Shown here: piece by piece, positions 1-8,188 of the stretch
How the letters are laid out: every line of letters starts with the position of its first letter
Position numbering within the stretch: position 1 is the first letter of the stretch
NCBI RefSeq assembly: GCF_023703375.1
Contig: NZ_JAMQGO010000003.1
Span: 62,001 to 126,000, forward strand
Direction of reading: 5' to 3'
Origin: Lutimaribacter degradans
Lineage (GTDB): Bacteria > Pseudomonadota > Alphaproteobacteria > Rhodobacterales > Rhodobacteraceae
DNA: 64,000 bases
Program-made: the position numbers and the translations under genes
The notes under the pieces: model-generated
The model's database searches: none
The model's input: the letters and a program-made list of their open reading frames with translations, nothing else
Told to the model about the DNA's origin: nothing

Positions 1-1596
1 CGTCATCCAGCCAATGTCCAGCCCGGCCAGGTCGCCCACTTTATGCGGACCCATCGCGAAACCGAACCCCTCCAGCGCGTCGTCCACCTGTTGCGGGCTG
101 GCGCCATCCAGCACCAGGTAACTTGCGGCCTTTGAGTAATGCGCCAGAATCCGGTTGCCGATAAACCCGTCGCAAACCTGTGCCAGCACACCGACCTTTT
201 TCAGTTTCTTGGCCAGCGCGAACCCGGTTGCCAACACGTCGGCGGCGGTCTTTTCGCCCTGCACGATTTCCAGCAGCCGCATCACATGCGCGGGCGAGAA
301 GAAATGCAGGCCCAGCACATCCTGCGGACGGCTGGTGCAGGCCGCGATTTCATTGATATCCAGGTACGACGTGTTCGAGGCCAGAACGGCGCCCTGCTTA
401 CAGATACCGTCGAGCTTGCCGAAGATGTCGCGCTTGACGTCCATCTTTTCGAACACCGCTTCGATCACCAGGTCGACCCGCGCCAGCTCCTCCATCGCCA
501 GCGTGGGCGTCAGCATCCCGAGAACCGCGTCGCGCTTGTCGGCGGCCAGCTTACCGCGCGATACCGCGCCGTCGATATTCTTGGTGATGGTGGCAACACC
601 ACGGTCCAGCCCGTCTTGTGCAACCTCGACCAGCGTGACGGGGATGCCGGCCAACAGGCACGATGTGGCGATGCCCGACCCCATCGTGCCACCACCGATC
701 ACACCGATACGATCTAGCGGGCGGGTATCGCCCTTGGCCTCGGGGATACCCGAAACGGCGCGTTCGCCGAAAAACGCGTGGATCATGCCCGCGCGCTGCG
801 GCGTGTCCATGCTATCGACAAAAGCCTGCCGTTCGATGGCCATCCCCTCGGTGCGGGGCAGGTAGGATGCGCGCACCGCTTCGACGATCTTGTGAGGCGA
901 AAACATGTGCGGCTGCTTTTTCCGCAGCATCGTGGCCGTTTCTTCCAGCGCGGCATCGTCCTTGGGCGTGTCCAGGTCGCAGGTGCGGCGGGTTTGCAGC
1001 TTGCCATCCAGCACATCCTGCGCCGCGGCGATTGCCACGTCGCGTGGGTCGCCTGCCTCAAGCCGGTCGATCAGCCCCTTTTCCAGCGCCTCTTGCGCGG
1101 GCACCATCCGGCCCGACAGCGCCATGTCCAGCGCCATGGGGATACCGGCAAGGCGTGGGACGCGCTGCGTGCCACCGGCGCCCGGCAAAAGGCCAAGGTT
1201 GATTTCGGGCAAGCCGACGCGCAACCCTTCGATCCCGATGCGGGCATGAGTGGCAAGGCCCAGTTCGAACCCACCGCCCAGCGCGGTGCCGTGCATCACC
1301 GAGGTCACAGGGATTTCACTGTCTTCGATTATGTTGAACACGTCAGGCAGCGCGGGTGGTTGCGGGGGTTTGCCAAACTCCTTGATATCTGCACCGGCGA
1401 CAAAGGTGCGCCCGGCTGCGTATATCGCGATGACCTTGGCGCCGCCTTCGGCATTCAGTTGCTCAACCGCCTTTTGCAGGCCCTCACGCACCTGTTGGCC
1501 CGTGGCGTTGACTGGCGGATTATCGATGCAGATCAGCGCGATGTCGCCCTGACGTTCAATGGAAATTAGGTCATTGACCTGACGAGATTCGGCCAT
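1..1596 (-). CDS. Bifunctional enoyl-CoA hydratase / 3-hydroxyacyl-CoA dehydrogenase (FadJ-like), 3' end outside window
   Basis: About 532 residues are visible and the C-terminus lies beyond base 1. The N-terminal part is a crotonase domain, with an oxyanion segment HGTALGGGFELGLA and the acidic segment EINLGLLPGAGG. A 3-hydroxyacyl-CoA dehydrogenase domain follows, with the NAD-binding motif IGVIGGGTMGSGIA near residue 290 and the HFFSPAHVM segment. The family hydrates enoyl-CoA and oxidises the L-3-hydroxyacyl-CoA product in fatty-acid beta-oxidation. The ATG at 1596 is preceded by a GGGGGAG ribosome site. A perfect inverted repeat (1700-1714) lies about 100 bases upstream and may be its operator. 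Domain order and motifs are seen; chain-length preference and whether a thiolase partner follows are unknown. Confidence in the fusion is high. Confidence 0.93.
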   Translation of the reverse strand, partial: MAESRQVNDLISIERQGDIALICIDNPPVNATGQQVREGLQKAVEQLNAEGGAKVIAIYAAGRTFVAGADIKEFGKPPQPPALPDVFNIIEDSEIPVTSVMHGTALGGGFELGLATHARIGIEGLRVGLPEINLGLLPGAGGTQRVPRLAGIPMALDMALSGRMVPAQEALEKGLIDRLEAGDPRDVAIAAAQDVLDGKLQTRRTCDLDTPKDDAALEETATMLRKKQPHMFSPHKIVEAVRASYLPRTEGMAIERQAFVDSMDTPQRAGMIHAFFGERAVSGIPEAKGDTRPLDRIGVIGGGTMGSGIATSCLLAGIPVTLVEVAQDGLDRGVATITKNIDGAVSRGKLAADKRDAVLGMLTPTLAMEELARVDLVIEAVFEKMDVKRDIFGKLDGICKQGAVLASNTSYLDINEIAACTSRPQDVLGLHFFSPAHVMRLLEIVQGEKTAADVLATGFALAKKLKKVGVLAQVCDGFIGNRILAHYSKAASYLVLDGASPQQVDDALEGFGFAMGPHKVGDLAGLDIGWMT

Positions 1597-1699
1597 GCGC
1601 TCCCCCGGTGTCCGTGTGGTTTGGGGTCGCCTGCCGCGACCCGTATTCAGGCGTGAAACGTAAAGCGCGGGCAATGGCCCGTCAACTGACGGAAATTCG

Positions 1700-1714
1700 T
1701 TTCGCACTGCGAAA
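1700..1714. promoter_or_regulatory. Candidate operator, TTTCGC-N3-GCGAAA
   Basis: A perfect 6-3-6 inverted repeat (TTTCGC, ACT, GCGAAA) lies between the beta-oxidation gene (start 1596) and the 3' end of znuB (stop 1724). Since znuB is co-directional and ends here, the repeat most likely belongs to the promoter of the beta-oxidation gene. A TetR-type fatty-acid repressor is one possible reader. The match is seen; the regulator is a guess. Confidence 0.4.
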
Positions 1715-1723
1715 TACGTAGCG

Positions 1724-2527
1724 TCATGCTGGTTGGCGTATTCCGCGTAACAGCAGCACGAACAGGAACATTAACGCCGCCGCGCAGACGATGCTGGGCC
1801 CGGTCGGCGTGTCGAATTTCAACGACGCCCAAAGCCCCGCCAGCACCGAGGCAACCGCAACACCCACCGCCAGCAATGCCATCCGTTCTGGCGTTCGGGC
1901 AAAGGGCCGCGCGGTTGCGGCGGGCACCAGCAGCATGGCCGCGATCAGCAGCACGCCGACCACCTTGATTGCAACCGCAACCACAAGTGCCAGCGCCAGC
2001 GTCAGGACCAGTTGTTCGCGCCGCGGATCAAGCCCGCCGGCATAGGCCAGATCGGGGCTGAGCGTGGCCGTCAGCAGGGGCTGCCACCGCCATAAAAGCA
2101 AGGCCAGCACCAGAACCGCACCACCCCAGATCACCGCCAGATCACCGCGCGACACGGCTAGGATATCGCCGAACAGGTAAGCCATCAGGTCAATGCGGAC
2201 ATCCGTCAGGAACGATACCGCCACAAGGCCAAAGGCTAACGCTGAATGGGCCAGAACGCCCAGCAGCGTGTCCATCGAATAGCCCCGCCCCGACAGGGAA
2301 CTGACCGTAAGGGCCATGACAAGTGCTACCGCCACCGCCCCGCCGAAAACCGGGATATCCAGCGCCAGTGCCAGCGCCACCCCCAGGATCGCCGCATGGG
2401 CCGTGGCATCGCCGAAATAGGCCATGCGGCGCCACACGACGAAACAGCCCATGGGCGCTGCGGCCAATGCGACACCTATCCCGGCCAAGGCGGCGCGCAC
2501 CAGGAAATCGTCAAACAGGGCCATCAT
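1724..2527 (-). CDS. znuB: Zinc ABC transporter permease ZnuB
   Basis: This is a roughly 267-residue, very hydrophobic protein of the ABC-3 metal permease family. It begins MALFDDFLVRAALAGIG and contains the conserved segment GCFVVWRRMAYFGDA-T-AHAAILG. It forms the inner-membrane channel for zinc taken from ZnuA, driven by ZnuC. ATG codons at 2527 and 2524 are both possible; the first overlaps the znuC stop codon as ATGATGA, so translation is probably coupled. It is the third gene of zur-znuC-znuB on the minus strand. Length and motifs fit ZnuB; manganese or iron permeases of the same family are the main alternative, but the neighbouring zur and His-rich znuA favour zinc. Confidence 0.93.
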   Translation of the reverse strand: MMALFDDFLVRAALAGIGVALAAAPMGCFVVWRRMAYFGDATAHAAILGVALALALDIPVFGGAVAVALVMALTVSSLSGRGYSMDTLLGVLAHSALAFGLVAVSFLTDVRIDLMAYLFGDILAVSRGDLAVIWGGAVLVLALLLWRWQPLLTATLSPDLAYAGGLDPRREQLVLTLALALVVAVAIKVVGVLLIAAMLLVPAATARPFARTPERMALLAVGVAVASVLAGLWASLKFDTPTGPSIVCAAALMFLFVLLLRGIRQPA

Positions 2528-3276
2528 GCATCTTCCTCGTGGCGGTGACTGGCGTGGTCGCAATCGGCATCGTGGCTATGGTTGTGATCATGCCGGTAAA
2601 GCGCCAGCGCACCCTGGGTGCCTGTTCCGAACAGCGCGCGGTATTCCGGGGCGCTCGCCACGACCTCGGGCGTGCCCTGGCAACACACGTGCCCGTTCAG
2701 GCAGATCACCCGGTCGCTGGCAGCCATGACAACGTGCAGTTCATGGCTGACCATCAGCACGGCACAGCCCAGTTCGCGCCGCACCTCTTCGATTTGGCGA
2801 TAGAACGCGGCCGAACCGGGCTGATCAAGGCCCTGTGTCGCCTCGTCCAGGATCAACAGGTCGGGCCGTTCCAGCAGTGCGCGGGCCAGCAACACGCGTT
2901 GGAACTGCCCGCCCGAAAGATCGACCATCTGGCGGTCTTCGAGATGCGGCGCCCCCGCGCGGATCAGCGCCTGCGCCAGTTCGGCCGCGGGGTGGCGGCG
3001 GGGCAACGACAGGAATCGCCCCACCGTCATCGGCAGGGTCGGGTCTATATGGAGTTTTTGCGGTACGTATCCGATCCGCAGCCCATCTGCCTGCACGATC
3101 CGGCCCGAGGTGACGGGCTGTGCACCGATCAGCACCCGCAGGAACGTGGATTTGCCCGATCCGTTCGGGCCGACGATGGTGACGATCTCGCCGCTGTCGA
3201 TGGCAAAATCCACCCCGGACAAAACCTGGTGACCGCCAAGCTTGACACCCACGCCATGTGCCGAAATCAGGCTCAT
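2524..3276 (-). CDS. znuC: Zinc ABC transporter ATP-binding protein ZnuC
   Basis: This is a 250-residue ABC ATPase. Walker A is VGPNGSGKSTFL near residue 35, the signature is VDLSGGQFQRVLLARAL and Walker B is DLLILDEATQGLD. The C-terminal tail is histidine-rich (HDHNHSHDADCDHASHRH), a frequent feature of zinc transporter ATPases. The ATG at 3276 overlaps the zur stop codon (ATGA), which makes it the better start than upstream frames. It energises zinc import through ZnuB in the cytoplasm-facing side of the inner membrane. As the second gene of a Zur-controlled operon it is expected to be induced when zinc is scarce; this is inferred from context. Confidence 0.95.
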   Translation of the reverse strand: MSLISAHGVGVKLGGHQVLSGVDFAIDSGEIVTIVGPNGSGKSTFLRVLIGAQPVTSGRIVQADGLRIGYVPQKLHIDPTLPMTVGRFLSLPRRHPAAELAQALIRAGAPHLEDRQMVDLSGGQFQRVLLARALLERPDLLILDEATQGLDQPGSAAFYRQIEEVRRELGCAVLMVSHELHVVMAASDRVICLNGHVCCQGTPEVVASAPEYRALFGTGTQGALALYRHDHNHSHDADCDHASHRHEEDA

Positions 3277-3752
3277 GCCGGGTGCTCCACGCATTTGGGA
3301 CACAGGCCCTGCGCTTCGATCACCGCGCGCTCGATGGTGAAACCGGCGTCGCGCGCGGCCCGCCCCAGCGGGCCTTGCATCGGCTGCGCGGTCGCCTCTT
3401 CGACGGCGCCACAAGCGCGACAGATCAGAAAGGCCGGCACGTGATCGGCGCCGGGATGCGTGCAGGCAGTATACGCATTCAACTGTTCGATCTTGTGGGC
3501 AAACCCGTGTGTCACCAGGAAATCAAGCGCGCGATACACCACCGGCGGCTGCGAGCCGAATCCCTCGGCATCCAGGTCGGACAGGATGTCATAAGCCCCA
3601 AGCGCGCGGTGCTTTTCCAACAGGATCTCCAGAACGCGGCGCCGAACGGGCGTGAATTGCAGCTTCTTGGCGGCGCAATACGCCTCGGCGGCGGCAATCG
3701 CATCGGCGATGCAGGCCGCGTGATCGTGGGTATGAAAAGCAGTCTGGGTCAT
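3273..3752 (-). CDS. zur: Zinc uptake regulator Zur (Fur family)
   Basis: This 159-residue Fur-family repressor has a winged-helix N-terminal half (FTPVRRRVLEILLEKHRALG, then PPVVYRALDFLVTHG). Its dimerisation half carries two CxxC pairs, CRACG and CPKC, that typically bind structural zinc. N-terminal and central histidines (HTHDH, CTHPGADHVP) could form the sensing site. It is the first gene of the operon with znuC and znuB and faces znuA across an AT-rich gap that holds two palindromic sites, so it probably represses both directions, including itself, when zinc is ample. Fur or Mur paralogs are the alternative, but linkage to znuABC makes Zur clearly best. Confidence 0.95.
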   Translation of the reverse strand: MTQTAFHTHDHAACIADAIAAAEAYCAAKKLQFTPVRRRVLEILLEKHRALGAYDILSDLDAEGFGSQPPVVYRALDFLVTHGFAHKIEQLNAYTACTHPGADHVPAFLICRACGAVEEATAQPMQGPLGRAARDAGFTIERAVIEAQGLCPKCVEHPA

Positions 3753-3784
3753 GGCGTCTCACACTAGGGCACCGGCCATGGAAG

Positions 3785-3800
3785 TGCAATAATATAACAT
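3785..3800. promoter_or_regulatory. Imperfect Zur-like box near zur start
   Basis: TGCAATAATATAACAT is an AT-rich imperfect palindrome located 33 bases upstream of the zur ATG at 3752. It resembles the right half of the stronger palindrome at 3811-3827. Position suggests autoregulation of zur-znuC-znuB. The assignment is inference from shape and context. Confidence 0.5.
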
Positions 3801-3810
3801 TCCTCTTGTT

Positions 3811-3827
3811 ATGTAATGTTATTACAT
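3811..3827. promoter_or_regulatory. Zur operator, perfect 7-3-7 inverted repeat
   Basis: ATGTAAT-GTT-ATTACAT is a perfect inverted repeat in the divergent zur/znuA gap, 39 bases before the znuA ATG. AT-rich palindromes of this size in front of znu genes are the usual alphaproteobacterial Zur sites. The repeat is seen directly; Zur as the reader is inferred from the flanking genes. Confidence 0.72.
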
Positions 3828-3865
3828 TTATACACACCGGAGTTCTCCAAAAACCGAGGTATCCC

Positions 3866-4852
3866 ATGATCCGCCCTGCCCTTGCCGCCCTGTTGCTGAC
3901 CTCTACCGCCGCTTTTGCCGATACGCCAAGCGTGACGGCGGATATCGCGCCCATTCACTCCCTTGTCGCTCAGGTCATGGGCGACCTGGGCCAACCCGAT
4001 CTGTTGGTGCGCCCGGGCGCCTCGCCGCACGGATACTCGCTGCGTCCGTCCGAGGCGCGCGCCTTGGACGATGCAGACCTGGTGGTGATGGTGGGCGAGC
4101 GGTTGACACCCTGGCTTATGCAGCCCGTCGAAACGCTGGCCGGGCAGGCGCATGTGGTGCAACTGCTGGACGCGCCGGGGACGACGCTGCTGGAAAAGCG
4201 CGCTGGCACCATGTTCGAACGGCATGACCATGCGGATGATGCTGACGATCATGACCACTCGGACCATGCCGCAAAAAACGATCATGGACATGACGACGAT
4301 GTGCACGGCGCCCATCAGGACGCACATGACGACACGTCGCTGGACCCGCACGCCTGGCTTGACCCGCAGAACGGCGCCGCCTGGTTGGAAGCCATCGCTG
4401 CCGAACTGTCCGAGCTCGACCCGGACAATGCCGCGACCTATCGCGCCAATGCGACGGCCGGCATGGAACGACTGGCCGCGCTGGAGGCCGAGATTACCGA
4501 CAGCCTGCCCGAAGGCCGTTCGGGCTTCGTCGTCTTTCACGATGCCTACCAGTATTTCGAAAACCGGTTCGGCCTTTCCGCCGCAGGGTCGATCAGCCTG
4601 TCGGATGCTACTGCGCCAAGCGCGGGCCGCGTTTCCGAGTTGCGCGAAAAGATCAAAGACCTGCGCGTGACCTGTATTTTCACCGAACCGCAGTTCGATC
4701 CGGGAATTATCGCGGCGCTGGATGTTGACGGGCTTTCCACCGCCTCGCTTGACCCCATGGGTACCACGGCAAACGAGGGGCCCGATCTTTACCCCCAAAC
4801 GCTGCGCGCGATGGGCACAGCCTTTGCTACTTGCCTGGGTGGGCAAGACTGA
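3866..4852 (+). CDS. znuA: Zinc ABC transporter substrate-binding protein ZnuA
   Basis: This is a 328-residue periplasmic zinc-binding protein with a signal peptide of about 18 residues (cleavage after AAFA). Candidate zinc ligands are His31 (APIHSL), His55 (SPHGYSLRPS) and the His of DPHAWLDP near residue 163. Between them, residues about 119-157 form a disordered His/Asp-rich loop typical of high-affinity ZnuA proteins. It delivers zinc to ZnuB/ZnuC. It is transcribed divergently from zur-znuC-znuB. The ATG at 3866 is chosen because the signal peptide begins there; an upstream ATG at 3806 would place leader sequence over the operator. Confidence 0.95.
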   Translation: MIRPALAALLLTSTAAFADTPSVTADIAPIHSLVAQVMGDLGQPDLLVRPGASPHGYSLRPSEARALDDADLVVMVGERLTPWLMQPVETLAGQAHVVQLLDAPGTTLLEKRAGTMFERHDHADDADDHDHSDHAAKNDHGHDDDVHGAHQDAHDDTSLDPHAWLDPQNGAAWLEAIAAELSELDPDNAATYRANATAGMERLAALEAEITDSLPEGRSGFVVFHDAYQYFENRFGLSAAGSISLSDATAPSAGRVSELREKIKDLRVTCIFTEPQFDPGIIAALDVDGLSTASLDPMGTTANEGPDLYPQTLRAMGTAFATCLGGQD

Positions 4853-4920
4853 ACACAGGCTCTTGCCACCATCGGCGGCTTGCGCTTCTGTGCCATTCAA
4901 ACGGCGTAGGAGGGCAAGCC

Positions 4921-5970
4921 ATGAAAGCATTGGTGATGGAGCGGTTCGACAGCACGTTGTCATTGGAAACCGTGGATGACCCAGACTGCCCGCACGACGG
5001 TGTCGTGGTGCGGGTCATGGCCTGCGGTGTCTGCCGTTCAGACCACCACGCCTGGAAAGGCGCCGACCCTGACGTGGCGCTGCCCCATGTGATGGGCCAT
5101 GAATTCGCCGGCGTGATCGAAGAGGTCGGCGCGGATGTCCACGGCTTTGCCGTGGGCGACCGGGTGACCGCGCCTTTCATCCTGGGGTGCGGACATTGCC
5201 TCGATTGCCGCAGCGGAGACCCTACCACCTGCAACCAACAGCAGGTGATCGGGTTCACCGGATGGGGCGCCTTTGCCGAGCGCCTGGCCGTGCCGCGTGC
5301 CGATTTCAACCTTGTTCACCTGCCCGACGCGCTGGGGTTCGACGCGGCCGCGGGCATGGGGTGTCGCGTGACGACGGCTTTCCGCGCCGTGGTGGACCGC
5401 GGCAATCTGCGCCCGGGCGAGTGGCTGACCGTACATGGCTGCGGCGGTGTTGGCCTGTCGGCGGTGATGATCGGTGCGGCGCTGGGCGCGCAAGTTCTGG
5501 CCATCGATGTAAAGGACGACGCGCTCGCCATGGCCCGGCAACTGGGGGCCACCGCCACGCTGAATGTCGCGGACCTTGATGATGTGGGCGCGGCGGTGCG
5601 CGCGGCAACAGGCGGCGGCGCACATCTGTCGGTCGAGGCGCTGGGCGTGACGGCAACGTTCGAAAACTCGGTGCGCGGGCTGCGCAAACTCGGCCGCCAC
5701 GTGCAGATCGGCATGCCTTTGGGCCCGCACGAAACCGTTCCGCTGCAACTGTTGGAATTGGTCTATGCCCGCCAGATCAGCATCGCGGGTTCACGCGGCA
5801 TGGCGGCGCGGCGCTTTCCGGCGCTGTTCGGCATGATCGCGGCGGGGCGGCTGGATGTCTCGTCGCTGGTCACGGGTCGCATCGCCCTTGGCCAGGCCGA
5901 AAACGCATTGCGCGCGATGGATCGCTTCCAGGGCGCGGGCGTTACGGTGATCACCGACTTTACCTGCTGA
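4921..5970 (+). CDS. Zinc-dependent medium-chain alcohol dehydrogenase
   Basis: This 349-residue MDR-family protein has catalytic zinc ligands around Cys38 (CGVCRSDHHAW) and His60-Glu61 (GHEFAG). A structural zinc set is present at Cys90, Cys93, Cys96 and Cys104. The nucleotide-binding motif GCGGVGLSAV lies near residue 178, followed by an acidic residue (AIDVKDD) that favours NAD over NADP. The family oxidises alcohols in the cytoplasm; the substrate here is unknown. The ATG at 4921 follows GGAGGGCAAGCC, a good ribosome site. It stands 68 bases after znuA on the same strand and could read through from it, which would put a zinc enzyme under zinc control, but nothing proves this. Confidence 0.88.
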   Translation: MKALVMERFDSTLSLETVDDPDCPHDGVVVRVMACGVCRSDHHAWKGADPDVALPHVMGHEFAGVIEEVGADVHGFAVGDRVTAPFILGCGHCLDCRSGDPTTCNQQQVIGFTGWGAFAERLAVPRADFNLVHLPDALGFDAAAGMGCRVTTAFRAVVDRGNLRPGEWLTVHGCGGVGLSAVMIGAALGAQVLAIDVKDDALAMARQLGATATLNVADLDDVGAAVRAATGGGAHLSVEALGVTATFENSVRGLRKLGRHVQIGMPLGPHETVPLQLLELVYARQISIAGSRGMAARRFPALFGMIAAGRLDVSSLVTGRIALGQAENALRAMDRFQGAGVTVITDFTC

Positions 5971-5988
5971 CCCAAATAGTGCGGGAAA

Positions 5989-6088
5989 GGTGAGAGGCTG
6001 GACAACGACCCAAGCGGGGCTCGTTACGGCTGCTTCCTTCCGGACCTGACCGGGTTGGCGAGGCGCTTGCCCGCGCCAACCTCTCGAC
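5989..6088 (-). ncRNA. ffs: Signal recognition particle RNA (4.5S, small bacterial type)
   Basis: On the minus strand the sequence contains GGTCAGGTCCGGAAGGAAGC, the highly conserved SRP domain IV loop that binds Ffh. The two ends pair: GAGAGGUUGG at the 5' side with CCAGCCUCUC at the 3' side, giving the expected closed rod of about 100 nt. It lies between the convergent ends of the alcohol dehydrogenase and the CpdB-like gene, and its own promoter would have to lie inside the 3' end of the latter. The ends are judged from pairing and may be off by several bases. Confidence 0.93.
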
Positions 6089-6128
6089 ACGGCATATAGG
6101 CTGGCAAAGGCGGATTCGCAACCCGCCA

Positions 6129-8006
6129 TCACAATTCAAGCCGAAACCAAGAATAGCCGCCGGAATCGTGACCGACCCGTTCGATACGCGCACAAGGCGC
6201 AGGGCTTTCCCCGGCCGATGACCCGCTGCGAAACAGCGCCGCCACACCGGCCCTTTGGGCAAAGCGCCAGACAGGCTGATCACCTGCAGGAACGCCATGT
6301 CCGGCCTTCAGATAAGCCTCAAGCACGTCGGTCAGCGTTTCGTCGGTATCCAGAACACTCTCGGCTGAACGTAGCGCCGCGACGTTGCCACCGCCTTGCG
6401 CGCGATAGCTGTTCGTGGCCACGAGGAAAGTGTCATCCTCGGCAAGGGGCGCGCCGTTCCATCGCACGTTCCGCACCCGTCGGCCCGTCGCGTTGCACAA
6501 ACCGCCCTGCGCGTCGAACCGCGGGGGCTGGGTTGGGTCGATCTCGTAGTGCAGCCCGTGGATGATATCGAAATTGTAGCTGGGAAACGCATCGTCAACC
6601 AAGGGCTGGTCAGGCTCACCCGTGCAAAGCTGTCGGAACTGCGCGGCGCTGTGCTCCAGCCACTCCAGCACTTGCCGGCTAGGCACGCGCAACACCTGCA
6701 ACCGGTTGGGAAACGGGTATATCGCGCCGATATCCTTTGCCAGAACCGGCCCGGCCTGCAAAACGGTATAGTCCTCGGGGCCACCGGCACCACCACAACG
6801 GAACGGCGCCGCCGCGCTTAGCAGGGGCTGGCCCGTATTGTCCGGCAGCAACTGAGCGGCGCGCCACGCCTGCGCCGCGGCCACCAGTGCCGTCACACCA
6901 CAAGGCGCCACTTGTGAGAAATGCGTGCTTATGGGCGTGTCGATCCTGCCAACCCGGCGTCGGATCTGGCGCAGCGTGGCCGCATGGGCAGGCGCGGCAA
7001 TGCGTGCGATAGCGGGATCATCCCTGACCCGCGCTTTCGGCACCCCCTTGTCGCGCAAGGCGATTGCGCGCAATTCCGCGCGGTGGCGCGAAATGCGCCA
7101 GCCCGCGCCTTCATTTGCCAGCGTGAGGTCGATCACGGCAAGATGGCTGCCCCAGCACCCCGGCATCGCGGCCGGCGCTCCGGCCAGCGCCCCGGCCTGT
7201 GCATCCACATCGGCGCGCCCCTCGTAAAACGCGCCAGGCAGGCAACGATGCTTGTGGCCACACAGAACGACATCGACGCCGGGCAACCGCGCCAGGGCCA
7301 GGCCGGCGTTTTCAGCCGAAGGGTCGGCGCTGCCATCGCCCAGGCCCGAATGGTTCATGACCACCACTATGTCGGCCCCGGCGGCGCGCAGGGCCTTTAC
7401 CTCAAGACGGGCGGTATCGACTATTCCCCGGGCCTCAACCCGGCCAGCCAGGTAAGACGCATCCCATTGCATCACCTGGGGCGGCATCACGGATACCAGC
7501 CCCAGCGACAGGCTGTGTCGACCCCCATCGTCATCCACCAATTGGCGGCGCAGCAAAAAAGACGGCTTTGCACGAAAGGGCACATCGCGGCCAAGTGGCA
7601 AGACATTGGCACACAGAACCGGAAATTGCGCCTGGGCCAAGGCTACATCCAGCGTCTCAAGGCCGAAGTTGAACTCGTGATTGCCCAGCCCGACCGCATC
7701 GAAACACAGCGCGTTCATCGCCGCGATCACCGGGTTCTCGCGCTGCGACACAGCCGCGTTTGCCCAGGCATCGGCCATCATCGTGCCGAACAGGAAGTCG
7801 CCGTTATCGACCAACAGACTGTTCGAGACTTCGCCACGCGCCTGCCCGATCAGGCTGGCCGTGCGCACAAGGCCCACCCCGGGCTGCGTGCGGTCGGCGG
7901 CATAGTCATAGGCCATCAAATGCCCGTGCAAATCGCTGGTTGCCAACAGCCGCAATGCCAGTGAAGAAGCTGCTTTAACTGGACAATTTCTGGAATCAGA
8001 CGTCAA
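6129..8006 (-). CDS. 2',3'-cyclic-nucleotide 2'-phosphodiesterase / 3'-nucleotidase (CpdB-like)
   Basis: This is a 625-residue protein of the 5'-nucleotidase superfamily. The metallophosphatase domain carries the di-metal motifs ATSDLHGHL, VDNGDF, LGNHEFNFG, VVMNHSGLGDG and LCGHKHRCLPG. The C-terminal nucleotide-binding domain contains FPNRLQVLRVPSRQV and YNFDIIHGLHYEID. The family degrades 2',3'-cyclic nucleotides and 3'-nucleotides for phosphate and nucleoside scavenging, normally in the periplasm. No signal peptide is visible in the first 30 residues, which is odd for that location. The start is a TTG at 8006 behind GGGGAAAA; a true start elsewhere remains possible. Confidence 0.88.
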   Translation of the reverse strand: MTSDSRNCPVKAASSLALRLLATSDLHGHLMAYDYAADRTQPGVGLVRTASLIGQARGEVSNSLLVDNGDFLFGTMMADAWANAAVSQRENPVIAAMNALCFDAVGLGNHEFNFGLETLDVALAQAQFPVLCANVLPLGRDVPFRAKPSFLLRRQLVDDDGGRHSLSLGLVSVMPPQVMQWDASYLAGRVEARGIVDTARLEVKALRAAGADIVVVMNHSGLGDGSADPSAENAGLALARLPGVDVVLCGHKHRCLPGAFYEGRADVDAQAGALAGAPAAMPGCWGSHLAVIDLTLANEGAGWRISRHRAELRAIALRDKGVPKARVRDDPAIARIAAPAHAATLRQIRRRVGRIDTPISTHFSQVAPCGVTALVAAAQAWRAAQLLPDNTGQPLLSAAAPFRCGGAGGPEDYTVLQAGPVLAKDIGAIYPFPNRLQVLRVPSRQVLEWLEHSAAQFRQLCTGEPDQPLVDDAFPSYNFDIIHGLHYEIDPTQPPRFDAQGGLCNATGRRVRNVRWNGAPLAEDDTFLVATNSYRAQGGGNVAALRSAESVLDTDETLTDVLEAYLKAGHGVPAGDQPVWRFAQRAGVAALFRSGSSAGESPAPCARIERVGHDSGGYSWFRLEL

Positions 8007-8188
8007 TTTTCCCCGTCCATCCAGGCCATTGGCGCAGCCCCCGGTCGCTGCCGTTTTCCCGGTAGGTTTCTACCATCGGCCATCAACTTACATCATGCCG
8101 CAGGCGCGGCAACCCGCGATGCGCGCTTTTCTTTCGCGCCACGCGCTGGCAAGGTCGCGCCGGTTGGACAGGAACGGGGATCAGGCAC

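Noticed and set aside
4222..4336. His/Asp-rich repetitive stretch as a DNA repeat
   Set aside because: The periodicity comes from His and Asp codons of the ZnuA metal loop, not from an independent repeat element.
3809..4963. 384-codon open frame antisense to znuA
   Set aside because: It would cover the Zur operator and the whole of znuA; no family features.
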